Below are positions 45,281-56,380 of a DNA stretch of 64,000 nucleotides, in pieces. Source of the stretch: an uncultured Victivallaceae bacterium (lineage in GTDB: Bacteria; Verrucomicrobiota; Lentisphaeria; Victivallales; Victivallaceae); the NCBI GenBank assembly GCA_944389925.1, contig CALXOD010000068.1:1-64000 (forward strand). Direction: 5' to 3'. A program made the translations under genes and the position numbers. The notes beneath the pieces are model-generated. The model made no database searches and was not told where the DNA came from. It saw only the letters and a program-made list of their open reading frames with translations. Positions within the stretch are counted from its first letter, which is position 1, and every line of letters begins with the position of its first letter.

Positions 45281-46510
45281 TCAGAAATTGTGGCAGACCA
45301 GGCCGTCACGCAGTTTCGGTTCGAACCAGGTGGACTTCGGCGGCATGATTGCGCCGGCGTCGGCGATTGCCATCAGCTGTTCCACCGTTGTCGGATACAT
45401 GGAGAAAGAGACGGCGAACTCGCCGGAATCAACCATTTTTTCCAACGCTGCGACACCGCGAATACCGCCGATAAAATCGATCTCACTGCTGGTTCTCGGA
45501 TCGGTGATTCCCAGCAGCGGAGCGAGGACATTGTCCTGTAAAATACTGACGTCCAGCCGTTCAATGACTCCCAGGACGGATGGATCGAAATTCGGTTTCA
45601 GCAGATACCAGCGCCCGGCAAGATACATTTTAATTTCTCCCGGACAGCCGGTTTTGCCGTCCTGGGCCGGAGTAACGGAAAATGCGGTTGCCAATTCTTT
45701 CAGAAACCCTTCCGGCGTGTGTCCGTTCAGAGTCCGAACCGCGCGATTATAAGGAAGAATCGCCAGCTGGGTGGCGGGGAAGGCCACTGCCAGAAAGAAA
45801 TTGTAGTCTTCCTGCCCGGTATGATGTGGATTGGCAGGGGCGCATTCCGCTGCGGTGCGTGCTGCTGCGGCGCTGCGGTGGTGTCCGTCGGCGATGTAGA
45901 AACAGGAGATGCGTCTGAACTCCGCGGCCAGCATTTCGCTTTGCGACTCGGAAATACGCCACAGGGTGTGGCGGATGCCGTCCGGGGCGGTGAAGTCAAA
46001 CAATGGTGTCCGGGTTGTTTCCGCTGCTACCATTGCGTCGATGGCGGTGCTGTCGCGGTAGGTCAGAAAAGCCGGGCCGGTGTGAGACCGCAGGGTCATG
46101 ACATGGCGGGTGCGGTCATCTTCCTTGTCTTTGCGTGTATTTTCATGTTTCTTGATGATGCCGGCGCGATATTCGGCGGCGGAGGCGGCGCCGAGGACGC
46201 CGGTCTGTACATGATCCCCCATCTGCAATCGGTAAATGTATAGATGTTTACCGGGGTCCAGTTGAAGCGGTACTTCGTTGCAGAGGCGTCGGAAGGCGGT
46301 TCCGGCTTGTTCGTAAACCCGGTCATCGTGCAGGTCAATTCCCGGTTCAAGATCGATTTCCGGCCGGGAGACATGAAGGAAGCTCCAGGGGTTGCCGGCG
46401 GCCAATGCGGCGGCTTCCCGGGTATTGACGACATCGTACGGTACGGCGGCAACTTCGGCGGCGCGCTCCGGCACCGGCAGTAATCCATGAAAGGGTAACA
46501 GTTCAGGCAT
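45281..46510 (-). CDS. DUF1015-family protein
   Basis: A 409-residue protein of the DUF1015 family, found widely in anaerobes. The N-terminal part has VPYDVVNTREAAALA and FLHVSRPEID; the core has FYIADGHHRSAAAAR, where DGHHR resembles the ParB/SerK-fold core. SerK is a free serine kinase in archaea, and a kinase-like role is a reasonable guess here. The ATG at 46510 has GGAAGGA nine bases before it. It is followed on the same strand by an acyl-CoA synthetase with its own promoter. Confidence 0.8.
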   Translation of the reverse strand: MPELLPFHGLLPVPERAAEVAAVPYDVVNTREAAALAAGNPWSFLHVSRPEIDLEPGIDLHDDRVYEQAGTAFRRLCNEVPLQLDPGKHLYIYRLQMGDHVQTGVLGAASAAEYRAGIIKKHENTRKDKEDDRTRHVMTLRSHTGPAFLTYRDSTAIDAMVAAETTRTPLFDFTAPDGIRHTLWRISESQSEMLAAEFRRISCFYIADGHHRSAAAARTAAECAPANPHHTGQEDYNFFLAVAFPATQLAILPYNRAVRTLNGHTPEGFLKELATAFSVTPAQDGKTGCPGEIKMYLAGRWYLLKPNFDPSVLGVIERLDVSILQDNVLAPLLGITDPRTSSEIDFIGGIRGVAALEKMVDSGEFAVSFSMYPTTVEQLMAIADAGAIMPPKSTWFEPKLRDGLVCHNF

Positions 46511-46579
46511 AATGATCAATCCTTCCCAATAGTTTCAAAGTTGTTTGAATCAGATCAGAACAGAGCCGGCTTCGACTCT

Positions 46580-48010
46580 TCAAACCCCCGGCGGCAGAAT
46601 CCGGTCCTCCAGCCCGGTGATTTCCCCCTGCCAGTGGGCCAGGCGCATTACCCGGCGGTGGATACATTCACCGCCTCCGAGTTCACAGCCGCCGTCCGGG
46701 CGGATGCCGCCGCAGGGGCCGTTGGCCAGGCGTTTCGGGCATTGGTCTGGGCAGACGTATTCGCAAAGCGGCAGCCGGCAGTGATTGCACCCGCGGCAGC
46801 CGCAGAACAGTACTTTCAGCAGGCGGCGCGCGGAAGCGTCCTGCCGGTCGGCGTGTGGAAAAAAGAAATGCCGCAGGCGGTAACGGAATTTTTCGCCGCC
46901 GGAGACCTGTGGTTCTCCCAGTGGGGTCATCCGGGGAGCATGCTCCGGATAAGAACGACGCAAAGTTCGGTCAAAAAGATAAAAACTGCCGGTGAACGGT
47001 GCCATTTCCGCACGGGCCAGATAGGAATTGTATTCTTCCAGCCATTGTTCGAAGCTGGAAAATTCCCTCAGGGCTGCTCCGATCCGTTCCGCGGCGATGG
47101 CAAGCTTGTGGTGGTTGTCCACTCCGGATAATTGAATTCCGCTGTATCCCAGGAATTTGCATCCGGCAGCCTGGAGCTCCAGCCGTCGCCATTGGGCCGC
47201 TTCAAACTGGTTCAGGGAAAAGCGCAGTTCTTTTTCCAGAATTTTGCGGAAATCCGGTGAGATATTGACGCCTGGATAGTTGCCTGCAAGGATTTTTTCC
47301 ACCCTTTCCGGTGTCAGCAGCAGCAACCGGGCGATGGTGGGGATATAAAGTCCCCGGATACTCAAATACCAGCGCAGTGTCTGGAGTTTCAGCATATCCC
47401 AGCCGGCCTGGGTAACGATCACCTGTGCACCGGTGTTGATCTTTCGTACCAGTTTGCAGTATTGCCCGAGCAATGAATAGGAGCTGTACTGGAACGGATT
47501 GACCACGCAGCCGCAAAGCAACTGTTCATCCCGGCGCTGCTGCCAGAAATCGAGAATGCGGACACTTTCCGTAAAGCAGCGCTTACGGGTATCACGGATA
47601 GATTCTCCACGCACGGCGTCGCCGCTGACGGCAACCAGATTTTTGATGCCTGCGTCACAGGCTAGGTGGGTCAGGGCATTCAACTCTGCTTCATCGGTGT
47701 TGCGTCCGCTCACGTAAACCAGATGACGATCCCGGTTTTCCGGGGAAAGCGCAGCGACATATTCCGCCGCGCGCCAGGATTCGACATGGTTCCAGCCATC
47801 GGTGATGGCCAGTGCGGCGGGCAGATCCTGGATGGCCAGAACTTCTTTCTCCAGAGCGGCTAATTTTTCCGCGGCGGCGGCAGGGTCGTTGTCGCGTCCC
47901 GGAGAACTGTTTTCCACCAGCAGCATGAATTCGCCGCTGTTCAGGATATCGCGGAATCGATTCCCCCGGGAACTGGGGGCGAAATTCATCTGTAACTGCA
48001 GTTCACTCAT
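46580..48010 (-). CDS. methylenetetrahydrofolate reductase fused to a MetV-type C-terminal domain
   Basis: A 476-residue protein. Residues about 20-300 form the MetF TIM barrel (AITDGWNHVESWRAAEYVAAL, LVAVSGDAVRG, IVTQAGWDMLKL). Residues about 395-460 form the cysteine-rich domain of MetV: CGCRGCNHCRLPLCEYVCP and CPKRLANGPCGG, with ten or more Cys. In acetogens MetV and MetF are separate subunits; here they are one chain. The domain may bind zinc or an iron-sulfur cluster. It would link C1 metabolism to methionine or to the methyl branch of the Wood-Ljungdahl pathway. It starts inside the last eight bases of the gene before it. Confidence 0.85.
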   Translation of the reverse strand: MSELQLQMNFAPSSRGNRFRDILNSGEFMLLVENSSPGRDNDPAAAAEKLAALEKEVLAIQDLPAALAITDGWNHVESWRAAEYVAALSPENRDRHLVYVSGRNTDEAELNALTHLACDAGIKNLVAVSGDAVRGESIRDTRKRCFTESVRILDFWQQRRDEQLLCGCVVNPFQYSSYSLLGQYCKLVRKINTGAQVIVTQAGWDMLKLQTLRWYLSIRGLYIPTIARLLLLTPERVEKILAGNYPGVNISPDFRKILEKELRFSLNQFEAAQWRRLELQAAGCKFLGYSGIQLSGVDNHHKLAIAAERIGAALREFSSFEQWLEEYNSYLARAEMAPFTGSFYLFDRTLRRSYPEHAPRMTPLGEPQVSGGEKFRYRLRHFFFPHADRQDASARRLLKVLFCGCRGCNHCRLPLCEYVCPDQCPKRLANGPCGGIRPDGGCELGGGECIHRRVMRLAHWQGEITGLEDRILPPGV

Positions 48011-49103
48011 GATGCGGCTCCTCTGTGTCGGACGATTCCTCCGGGCGATGGAGGAGTTCCCGTGAACGCTTTTTTCCAGGATCAAAGATAAAGAAAAGGC
48101 CGCCGAACAGGCTGAAACCGATTACCAGCGCCGTATACAGCAGCTGAGCGGTTTTTGCATCTCCCACCGCCATGCCTCCGGCCACCAGAATGGTAATTGC
48201 TGCTACGTCACGTGCTCCTACTCCAGATGGAAAAAGCGGGATCAGCCCCACGATGTTGCCGATGGTAACTGCTGCGATCAATGTCAGCACGCCGGCACCG
48301 TCAGCTCCTGCTCCAGCGGCAAGACAGGCGAAAACCGCTACCGTCATCAGATGCACCAGCGGAATGCTCCACAAAACGGTCTGTGCTGTGATTTTCCAGG
48401 CACGGCTGTAGGCGTCGGCGGCATCAGTGAGGCGGCGAACCATGCCGTGCGACAGACGATCCGCCCATTGCATCAGCTTGCCGACCGGTGGGATTTTTTC
48501 CAGTGTCCGGTGAAAGAAAATGGCTCCAGAGGCGGCCAGTCCGGTCACGCAGAGCAGAAAAATCGCCGCGATTCCCAGAATTTTCACGGTGTGATCCAGC
48601 GGTACCCCCGGAATGGTCACCTGCATCAAGATCGGAATCGCCGGAATGGTGACGACGATGGCAGTCAGAAACAGCGCAATCATGCCGACGATACGGTCCA
48701 TCAAAATGGTGAAAGCTCCTTCTACTTTGCTGCCCGCGGGGGAACGTGTGCTCAGAACTCCGATTTTGACCACATCTCCGCCGATGGCTCCTCCGGGGAC
48801 CACCAGAGAAAAGAAATAGGCCTGCATGGTCAGGGAAAGCGCTTCCGGCCAGGACAGGCGGATATTCAGCACTCGCGTAAGCACAAACCAGCGATAGGCA
48901 CAGACGATCATATGGGAAAGATACAGCAGCGCGGCCGGCAGCAGCCACCAGTATTGGAACGCTCGGAATCCTTCGGCGACGGCAGCGGCGTTTTTCCCGA
49001 CCAGATAGATGATAATGGCGGCTGCGAACGCCACTTTCAGAAAGAAGGCCAGGAGGCGCCGGGCTTTTTCGCTGAAAGTTGAATGGTTTTTTGCTGTTTT
49101 CAT
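48003..49103 (-). CDS. flippase-like/lysylphosphatidylglycerol-synthase-type membrane protein (UPF0104)
   Basis: A 366-residue membrane protein with about eight helices. It has the family pattern of the UPF0104/MprF transmembrane domain: SHMIVCAYRWFVLTR, QAYFFSLVVPGGAIGGDVVK and IPLFPSGVGARDVAAITI. Relatives move lipids across membranes. No aminoacyl-transferase domain is attached. It overlaps the MetF-MetV start by eight bases and is divergent from lacZ. Confidence 0.82.
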   Translation of the reverse strand: MKTAKNHSTFSEKARRLLAFFLKVAFAAAIIIYLVGKNAAAVAEGFRAFQYWWLLPAALLYLSHMIVCAYRWFVLTRVLNIRLSWPEALSLTMQAYFFSLVVPGGAIGGDVVKIGVLSTRSPAGSKVEGAFTILMDRIVGMIALFLTAIVVTIPAIPILMQVTIPGVPLDHTVKILGIAAIFLLCVTGLAASGAIFFHRTLEKIPPVGKLMQWADRLSHGMVRRLTDAADAYSRAWKITAQTVLWSIPLVHLMTVAVFACLAAGAGADGAGVLTLIAAVTIGNIVGLIPLFPSGVGARDVAAITILVAGGMAVGDAKTAQLLYTALVIGFSLFGGLFFIFDPGKKRSRELLHRPEESSDTEEPHHE

Positions 49104-49110
49104 TTTGACT

Positions 49111-49139
49111 TTGAAGGGATTGGTTGTTTATTATATTAA
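49111..49139 (+). promoter_or_regulatory. possible promoter of the lacZ operon
   Basis: TTGAAG (49111) and TATTAA (49134) with 17-bp spacing, about 90 bases before the lacZ ATG. The A/T-rich segment could equally serve the divergent gene. Confidence 0.4.
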
Positions 49140-49200
49140 AATAGCATGAAGAAGCCGCTTCGGCAATGGTTCCGGTGCGGAAAGAAGGAATATTTCCTGA

Positions 49201-52341
<3,141 letters not shown>

Positions 52342-52417
52342 AGGAAACACGATCCGTGCGTTTCCCGGGCGGTTTCCCGGAGACGGTGTATGGACGGATC
52401 AAACGATAAGGAAGGAT

Positions 52418-53410
52418 ATGAGAATCGATCTCATGGATCACCGTGACCTGGTACGGGGCGCGGCGGAAGTGGAGGAGACGCCGGAAGGCGTTCGATGTAG
52501 GCGCATGACGGAGGCGGCGGAGGAGTTTTTCCGGGGAAAGGAACAACTTTTTCGTCGGGCGCGTTATACGGCGGGGGTACGGATTTCATTGGTGACGGAC
52601 AGTTCGTATCTGGCGATGCGACTGCGTCTGGCGGCGGCGGAGGATGAAGAGGAGCCGTGCCGGCTGGACGTGCTGGTGGACCGTTCGGACTGCCATACCT
52701 TCGGCCCGGACGAGCCGGAGGCGGAATTTGAATTTTTTCTGGAGCTGCCGGAAGGACGGGATGAAGACCACGAGGTGGAAGTTTTTCTGCCGTTGAACGC
52801 CGAGATTCTGGTTTGCGATCTGGAACTGGCTGACGGGGCGTTGTTCCGGCCGTTGTATTGTACGGATGAGCGGATGTTACTGCTCGGAGATGCTCTGACC
52901 ATGGGATTGACGGCGCCGTCGCCGTTGCGCTCTTACGCGGCGATTCTGGCGGCGGAGCTTCATACGGATGTGTTGAACTGGGCGTTGGCCGGAACGCCGT
53001 TGCAGGGCGGTCTGGGGGCGTTGGCGCTGGAGCAGGAATGGCAGTCGGTGCTGGTTGCCTGTGGCATTCAGGATTATGCTTCGGGGCGGAGTGCGGCGGA
53101 GAGTGCGGCGGAACTGACGACTTTGTTGAAACATCTTTTCCGCCGTCCGGGCATCACGGTGCATGTGGCAACGCCGCTGCTGTGGCCGGGACATGAGCAG
53201 TTGCGGAATGCTGCGGGTGACGCGCCGGAGGATTTTCGTCGGGAATTGACGGCGGCGGCATCGGCATTCCGCCATACGCGGGTTATTGACGGAACCCGGC
53301 TGCTGGGGACGGATGAGGAGTTGTTCCAGCCGGGAGGAATGTATCCTTCCGACGAAGGAATGGCGGTTGTGGCCGAAAATCTCTACCGCCAGATTATACG
53401 GCGGCGCTGA
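52418..53410 (+). CDS. SGNH/GDSL-fold protein with lost catalytic residues (probable pseudoenzyme)
   Basis: A 330-residue protein: an N-terminal beta sandwich (residues about 1-145) and a C-terminal SGNH domain, the layout of SsfX3-type acylhydrolases. Block I reads LLGDALTMG, so the nucleophile Ser of GDS is Ala159. Block III reads CGIQD where GxND is expected (Gln218 for Asn). Block V reads GGMYPSDEG where DxxHPxxxG is expected, so both Asp and His are missing (Gly306, Tyr309). All the catalytic positions are changed. It probably binds a sugar or ester without cutting it, or uses new chemistry. Start at 52418 has AAGGAAGG upstream. Between lacZ and the small membrane protein. Confidence 0.75.
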   Translation: MRIDLMDHRDLVRGAAEVEETPEGVRCRRMTEAAEEFFRGKEQLFRRARYTAGVRISLVTDSSYLAMRLRLAAAEDEEEPCRLDVLVDRSDCHTFGPDEPEAEFEFFLELPEGRDEDHEVEVFLPLNAEILVCDLELADGALFRPLYCTDERMLLLGDALTMGLTAPSPLRSYAAILAAELHTDVLNWALAGTPLQGGLGALALEQEWQSVLVACGIQDYASGRSAAESAAELTTLLKHLFRRPGITVHVATPLLWPGHEQLRNAAGDAPEDFRRELTAAASAFRHTRVIDGTRLLGTDEELFQPGGMYPSDEGMAVVAENLYRQIIRRR

Positions 53411-53422
53411 AGGAGACGGAGG

Positions 53423-53692
53423 ATGCCGAAAGAGTGGGATCAGGATCCGGAACAGGAACTGGAACTGGATCCGAAACTGCGTTGGGAACTGGAACGGATC
53501 GAGGCAGAGGCAGATGAGGAGTATCCGGACTGGCGCCGTGGGCGCCGGGCGCTGGTGCTGGTGGGAGTGCCGATGCTGTTGCTGGGGTTCTGGTGGTTTG
53601 GATGGGGGCTGTTTGCCCTGCATCTTACGTGGTGGCTCTTTTTGCTGCCGCCGGCGATTGCCTGGGCGGTGGCGTATCGGCGACAGCGATGA
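53423..53692 (+). CDS. small acidic two-helix membrane protein, unknown
   Basis: An 89-residue protein. The N-terminal 40 residues are strongly acidic and contain many Glu and Asp (EWDQDPEQELELDP, ERIEAEADEEYPDW), then a basic RRGRR and two hydrophobic stretches, about 46-63 and 66-82, rich in Trp. GGAGACGGAGG precedes the ATG. Its stop overlaps the helicase start by four bases (ATGA). No family recognised. It could be a membrane partner of the helicase-nuclease pair. Confidence 0.65.
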   Translation: MPKEWDQDPEQELELDPKLRWELERIEAEADEEYPDWRRGRRALVLVGVPMLLLGFWWFGWGLFALHLTWWLFLLPPAIAWAVAYRRQR

Positions 53693-55089
53693 AAATTTCG
53701 GTCCGTTTTGATCACGGGACGCTTTTGTGGCAGGATTTGGATCCGGCGGCGATCCCTGCGGAATTTCTTTCCCGTATCCGTTACGATGAACGCAGTCGCA
53801 GTTATCGTTCCCGCGGATGCGACTATGCGGAATTGATGCTGGGGCTGATGGCGCATGGAATTCGGGTGGAAGACCAGGCGCGGGCGTTTCCTGAACTGAA
53901 CCTTTGTCTGACGGAGCCGCTGACGCCGCGTCCCCATCAGCAGGCAGCCTTCTCCGCCTGGCGCAAAAACGCCTTTCGCGGTGTGGCTGCGCTGCCGACT
54001 GGCGCGGGTAAAACTATTCTTGCGGTCATGGCGATCGAATATCTTCGCCGTCCGGCTCTGGTACTGGTGCCGACCATCGATCTGCTGCAACAGTGGACCG
54101 GCGTGCTGGAGAAGTTTTTCGGTATGGAGGTCGGCATGCTGGGGGGAGGAGAGCATCGGGTGCTGCCGCTGACGGTGAGCACGTATGATTCGGCCGTGCT
54201 GCAGATGGAATTCATCGGTGACCGTTTTGGACTGCTGGTGGCGGACGAATGCCATCATCTGCCGGGGCCGGTATACCGGATGGCGGCGGCAATGGCGCTG
54301 GCGCCTTACCGGCTGGGATTATCGGCTACCCCGGAAATGGAGGAGGAGCGTAACGCTGTTATGGCGGATCTGCTCGGGCCGGTGGTCTGTCGGGTGGATA
54401 TCGGCGAGCTGGAGGGGAAATACCTGTCGCCTTATCGCACAGAACGAATTGCGGTCAAACTGGATCCGGATGAAGCAGAGGAATACCGGCGTAATCGGGG
54501 GATTTATACGGATTTTTTGCGGACGAACGGTTTACAGTTCCGGAACTCAGCTGACTGGGGACGTTTTCTCGGATTGTGCGCGCGGCGGGCGGAAGGGAAG
54601 CGGGTATTGCAGGCGTTCTTCGCTCAGCGGCGGATTGCACGAGGGGGGAGGGGAAAATTTCGAATGGTCTGGAATTTGCTGCAGCGCCATGCGGGTGAGC
54701 GGGTGCTCGTATTTACGGCTGATAATTCCGCGGCCTATCAGCTGGGACGGGAATTTGCGTTGCCGGTTATCACCCATCATACCGGAGCGCGGGAGCGCAA
54801 GGAGTTCCTGGAGGGATTTCGAGAAGGGATTTATCCGGTGCTGGTGACGAGCAAGGTGCTCAACGAAGGGGTGGATGTGCCGGCAGCAGGTGTGGGGATT
54901 GTACTATCGGGAAGCGGCAGTGTGCGCGAACATGTACAGCGGTTGGGCCGGATTCTCCGTCCGGCTCCCGGCAAGGAGCAGGCGGTGTTGTATGAATTAA
55001 TCAGTGCCGGAACTTCGGAGGAAGGCGTGAGTGAACGGGGCCGGGATCAGCGCGCGTATCGGCGGAAGGAAGGGGAGAGAAGATGCTGA
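53689..55089 (+). CDS. XPB/Rad25-type superfamily 2 DNA helicase
   Basis: A 466-residue helicase close in size to archaeal XPB. An N-terminal damage-recognition-like segment (residues 1-70) precedes the first RecA domain: Walker A PTGAGKT at residues 103-109, DECHH at 186-190, LGLSATP. The second RecA domain has TADNSAAYQL, SKVLNEGVDVP and the arginine-finger motif QRLGRILRP. In archaea XPB works with the nuclease Bax1, and the next gene, overlapping by seven bases, is that partner. Likely role: opening and cutting DNA at lesions or in unwanted DNA. The ATG at 53689 overlaps the preceding stop. Confidence 0.87.
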   Translation: MKISVRFDHGTLLWQDLDPAAIPAEFLSRIRYDERSRSYRSRGCDYAELMLGLMAHGIRVEDQARAFPELNLCLTEPLTPRPHQQAAFSAWRKNAFRGVAALPTGAGKTILAVMAIEYLRRPALVLVPTIDLLQQWTGVLEKFFGMEVGMLGGGEHRVLPLTVSTYDSAVLQMEFIGDRFGLLVADECHHLPGPVYRMAAAMALAPYRLGLSATPEMEEERNAVMADLLGPVVCRVDIGELEGKYLSPYRTERIAVKLDPDEAEEYRRNRGIYTDFLRTNGLQFRNSADWGRFLGLCARRAEGKRVLQAFFAQRRIARGGRGKFRMVWNLLQRHAGERVLVFTADNSAAYQLGREFALPVITHHTGARERKEFLEGFREGIYPVLVTSKVLNEGVDVPAAGVGIVLSGSGSVREHVQRLGRILRPAPGKEQAVLYELISAGTSEEGVSERGRDQRAYRRKEGERRC

Positions 55090-56324
55090 CCCGCCCATAC
55101 ATTCACTTCCGGAGGCGTTCCGGGAAAATTTATCCGGTTTTTCTGAATCTGGAGGACGCCCGGCTTACAGCATTGGCGGAAGATCTGCTGCATTTGTACC
55201 GAAGCGGAGCCGAGGAGCGGCTGCGGCGTGGAGAACTGGAGGAACCGGTCGAGGCGTTGTGTCGCGGCAGCGGCATGACGGAGGTGGCGGAAGCGCTGAC
55301 GAAACTGGTGGAGGATCGTTGTCTTTTTCATCCGGCGCGCGAACTGGACTATCCTACGGTGCGACGTCAGCTGCTGATGCAGAGCGCTGCATTGCTGTGG
55401 CATGAAGGATCTGCGGAAGAGTATCAGCGCGCCTGGCGGGCGGCACCGGCTGCAGCGGTATTTGCCGGCGACGATCTGTACGGAGATCTGCCGGAGAATG
55501 AAATCCTGGGAGGTTTTCGGGACCTTACGGCGCGGGAATTGCTGGAGCGGTATAATCTGGCTCAGGTGCAGGGATTGCTGATGCGGGCGCAGCGGCTGAA
55601 GCTGCGGGTGTCGGATCCGGAAACGGGGGAATTGCGGCGATTTTTTAAATACTTGAAATTTTTCCGGCTGCTTTCGGAGATCCGTCGGGTGGACTCGGAG
55701 ACGCTGGAGCTGGAAATCAGCGGACCGTTTGCGATTTTTGCGAACAGTCGCAAATATGCCTTGCAGCTGGCAGGTTTTTTCCCGGCGGTGGTGCTTCTGA
55801 AAAAATGGAAGCTGAGTGCGGACATCTGCTGGAATGAAGGGCGGGAAGAGTGGCGTCTTGTACTGGATGAGAGTTGCGGTCTGCGGTCGCACTACCGGAA
55901 TTTTTCCAGTTATGTGCCGGAGGAAATCTCCCTGTTTCACCGGCACTTCCGGGAAAAGGTCCGAAGTTGGCAGGTGGCGGGGGAGACACCGTTTCTTGAC
56001 GGGCCGGAAGGTCGGGTATTCTTCCCGGATTTATGTTTCCGACGGAAGCCGGATGGACCGGCGGTGTATCTGGAGCTCTTTCACCGGTGGCACCGGACGG
56101 AGCTGGAACGGCGTCTGGCGTTCCTGGCCGCCCAGCCGGAAATCCCCCTGTTGATCGGAGTGGATCGTGTATTGGCCGATGAGACCACCTGGCGTCGATG
56201 GGAAGAGCAATATCCGAAACTGGTGCAGCGGATGTTTCAGTTCCGGGACTTTCCGGGCGTGGACCGGGTCCGGCGGCTGCTGGATACCAATTTCCCGGAG
56301 GCGATGGAGCTGCCCGCTCGTTAA
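55083..56324 (+). CDS. Bax1-type nuclease (DUF790), partner of XPB
   Basis: A 413-residue protein of the DUF790/Bax1 family. The N-terminal half is helical. The C-terminal region holds a PD-(D/E)xK-type site: FFPDLCFRR followed by the acidic VYLELFHRW and ERRLAFL. In archaea Bax1 forms a tight complex with XPB and cuts DNA at bubble or fork junctions, like XPG. It starts seven bases inside the XPB gene. The pair is well known in archaea but less described in bacteria. Confidence 0.85.
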   Translation: MLTRPYIHFRRRSGKIYPVFLNLEDARLTALAEDLLHLYRSGAEERLRRGELEEPVEALCRGSGMTEVAEALTKLVEDRCLFHPARELDYPTVRRQLLMQSAALLWHEGSAEEYQRAWRAAPAAAVFAGDDLYGDLPENEILGGFRDLTARELLERYNLAQVQGLLMRAQRLKLRVSDPETGELRRFFKYLKFFRLLSEIRRVDSETLELEISGPFAIFANSRKYALQLAGFFPAVVLLKKWKLSADICWNEGREEWRLVLDESCGLRSHYRNFSSYVPEEISLFHRHFREKVRSWQVAGETPFLDGPEGRVFFPDLCFRRKPDGPAVYLELFHRWHRTELERRLAFLAAQPEIPLLIGVDRVLADETTWRRWEEQYPKLVQRMFQFRDFPGVDRVRRLLDTNFPEAMELPAR

Positions 56325-56329
56325 GGTGG

Positions 56330-56363
56330 CAAAAAAAACGCCCGGCCGAAAACGGTCGGGCGT
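56330..56363 (-). terminator. terminator of the 1536-residue protein gene
   Basis: On the minus strand an 11-bp stem (ACGCCCGACCG with CGGCCGGGCGT, one G-U pair) with a TTTT loop is followed by eight T. It separates this gene from the convergent Bax1 gene. Confidence 0.85.
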
Positions 56364-56380
56364 AGCGGAATCTGATTCGC

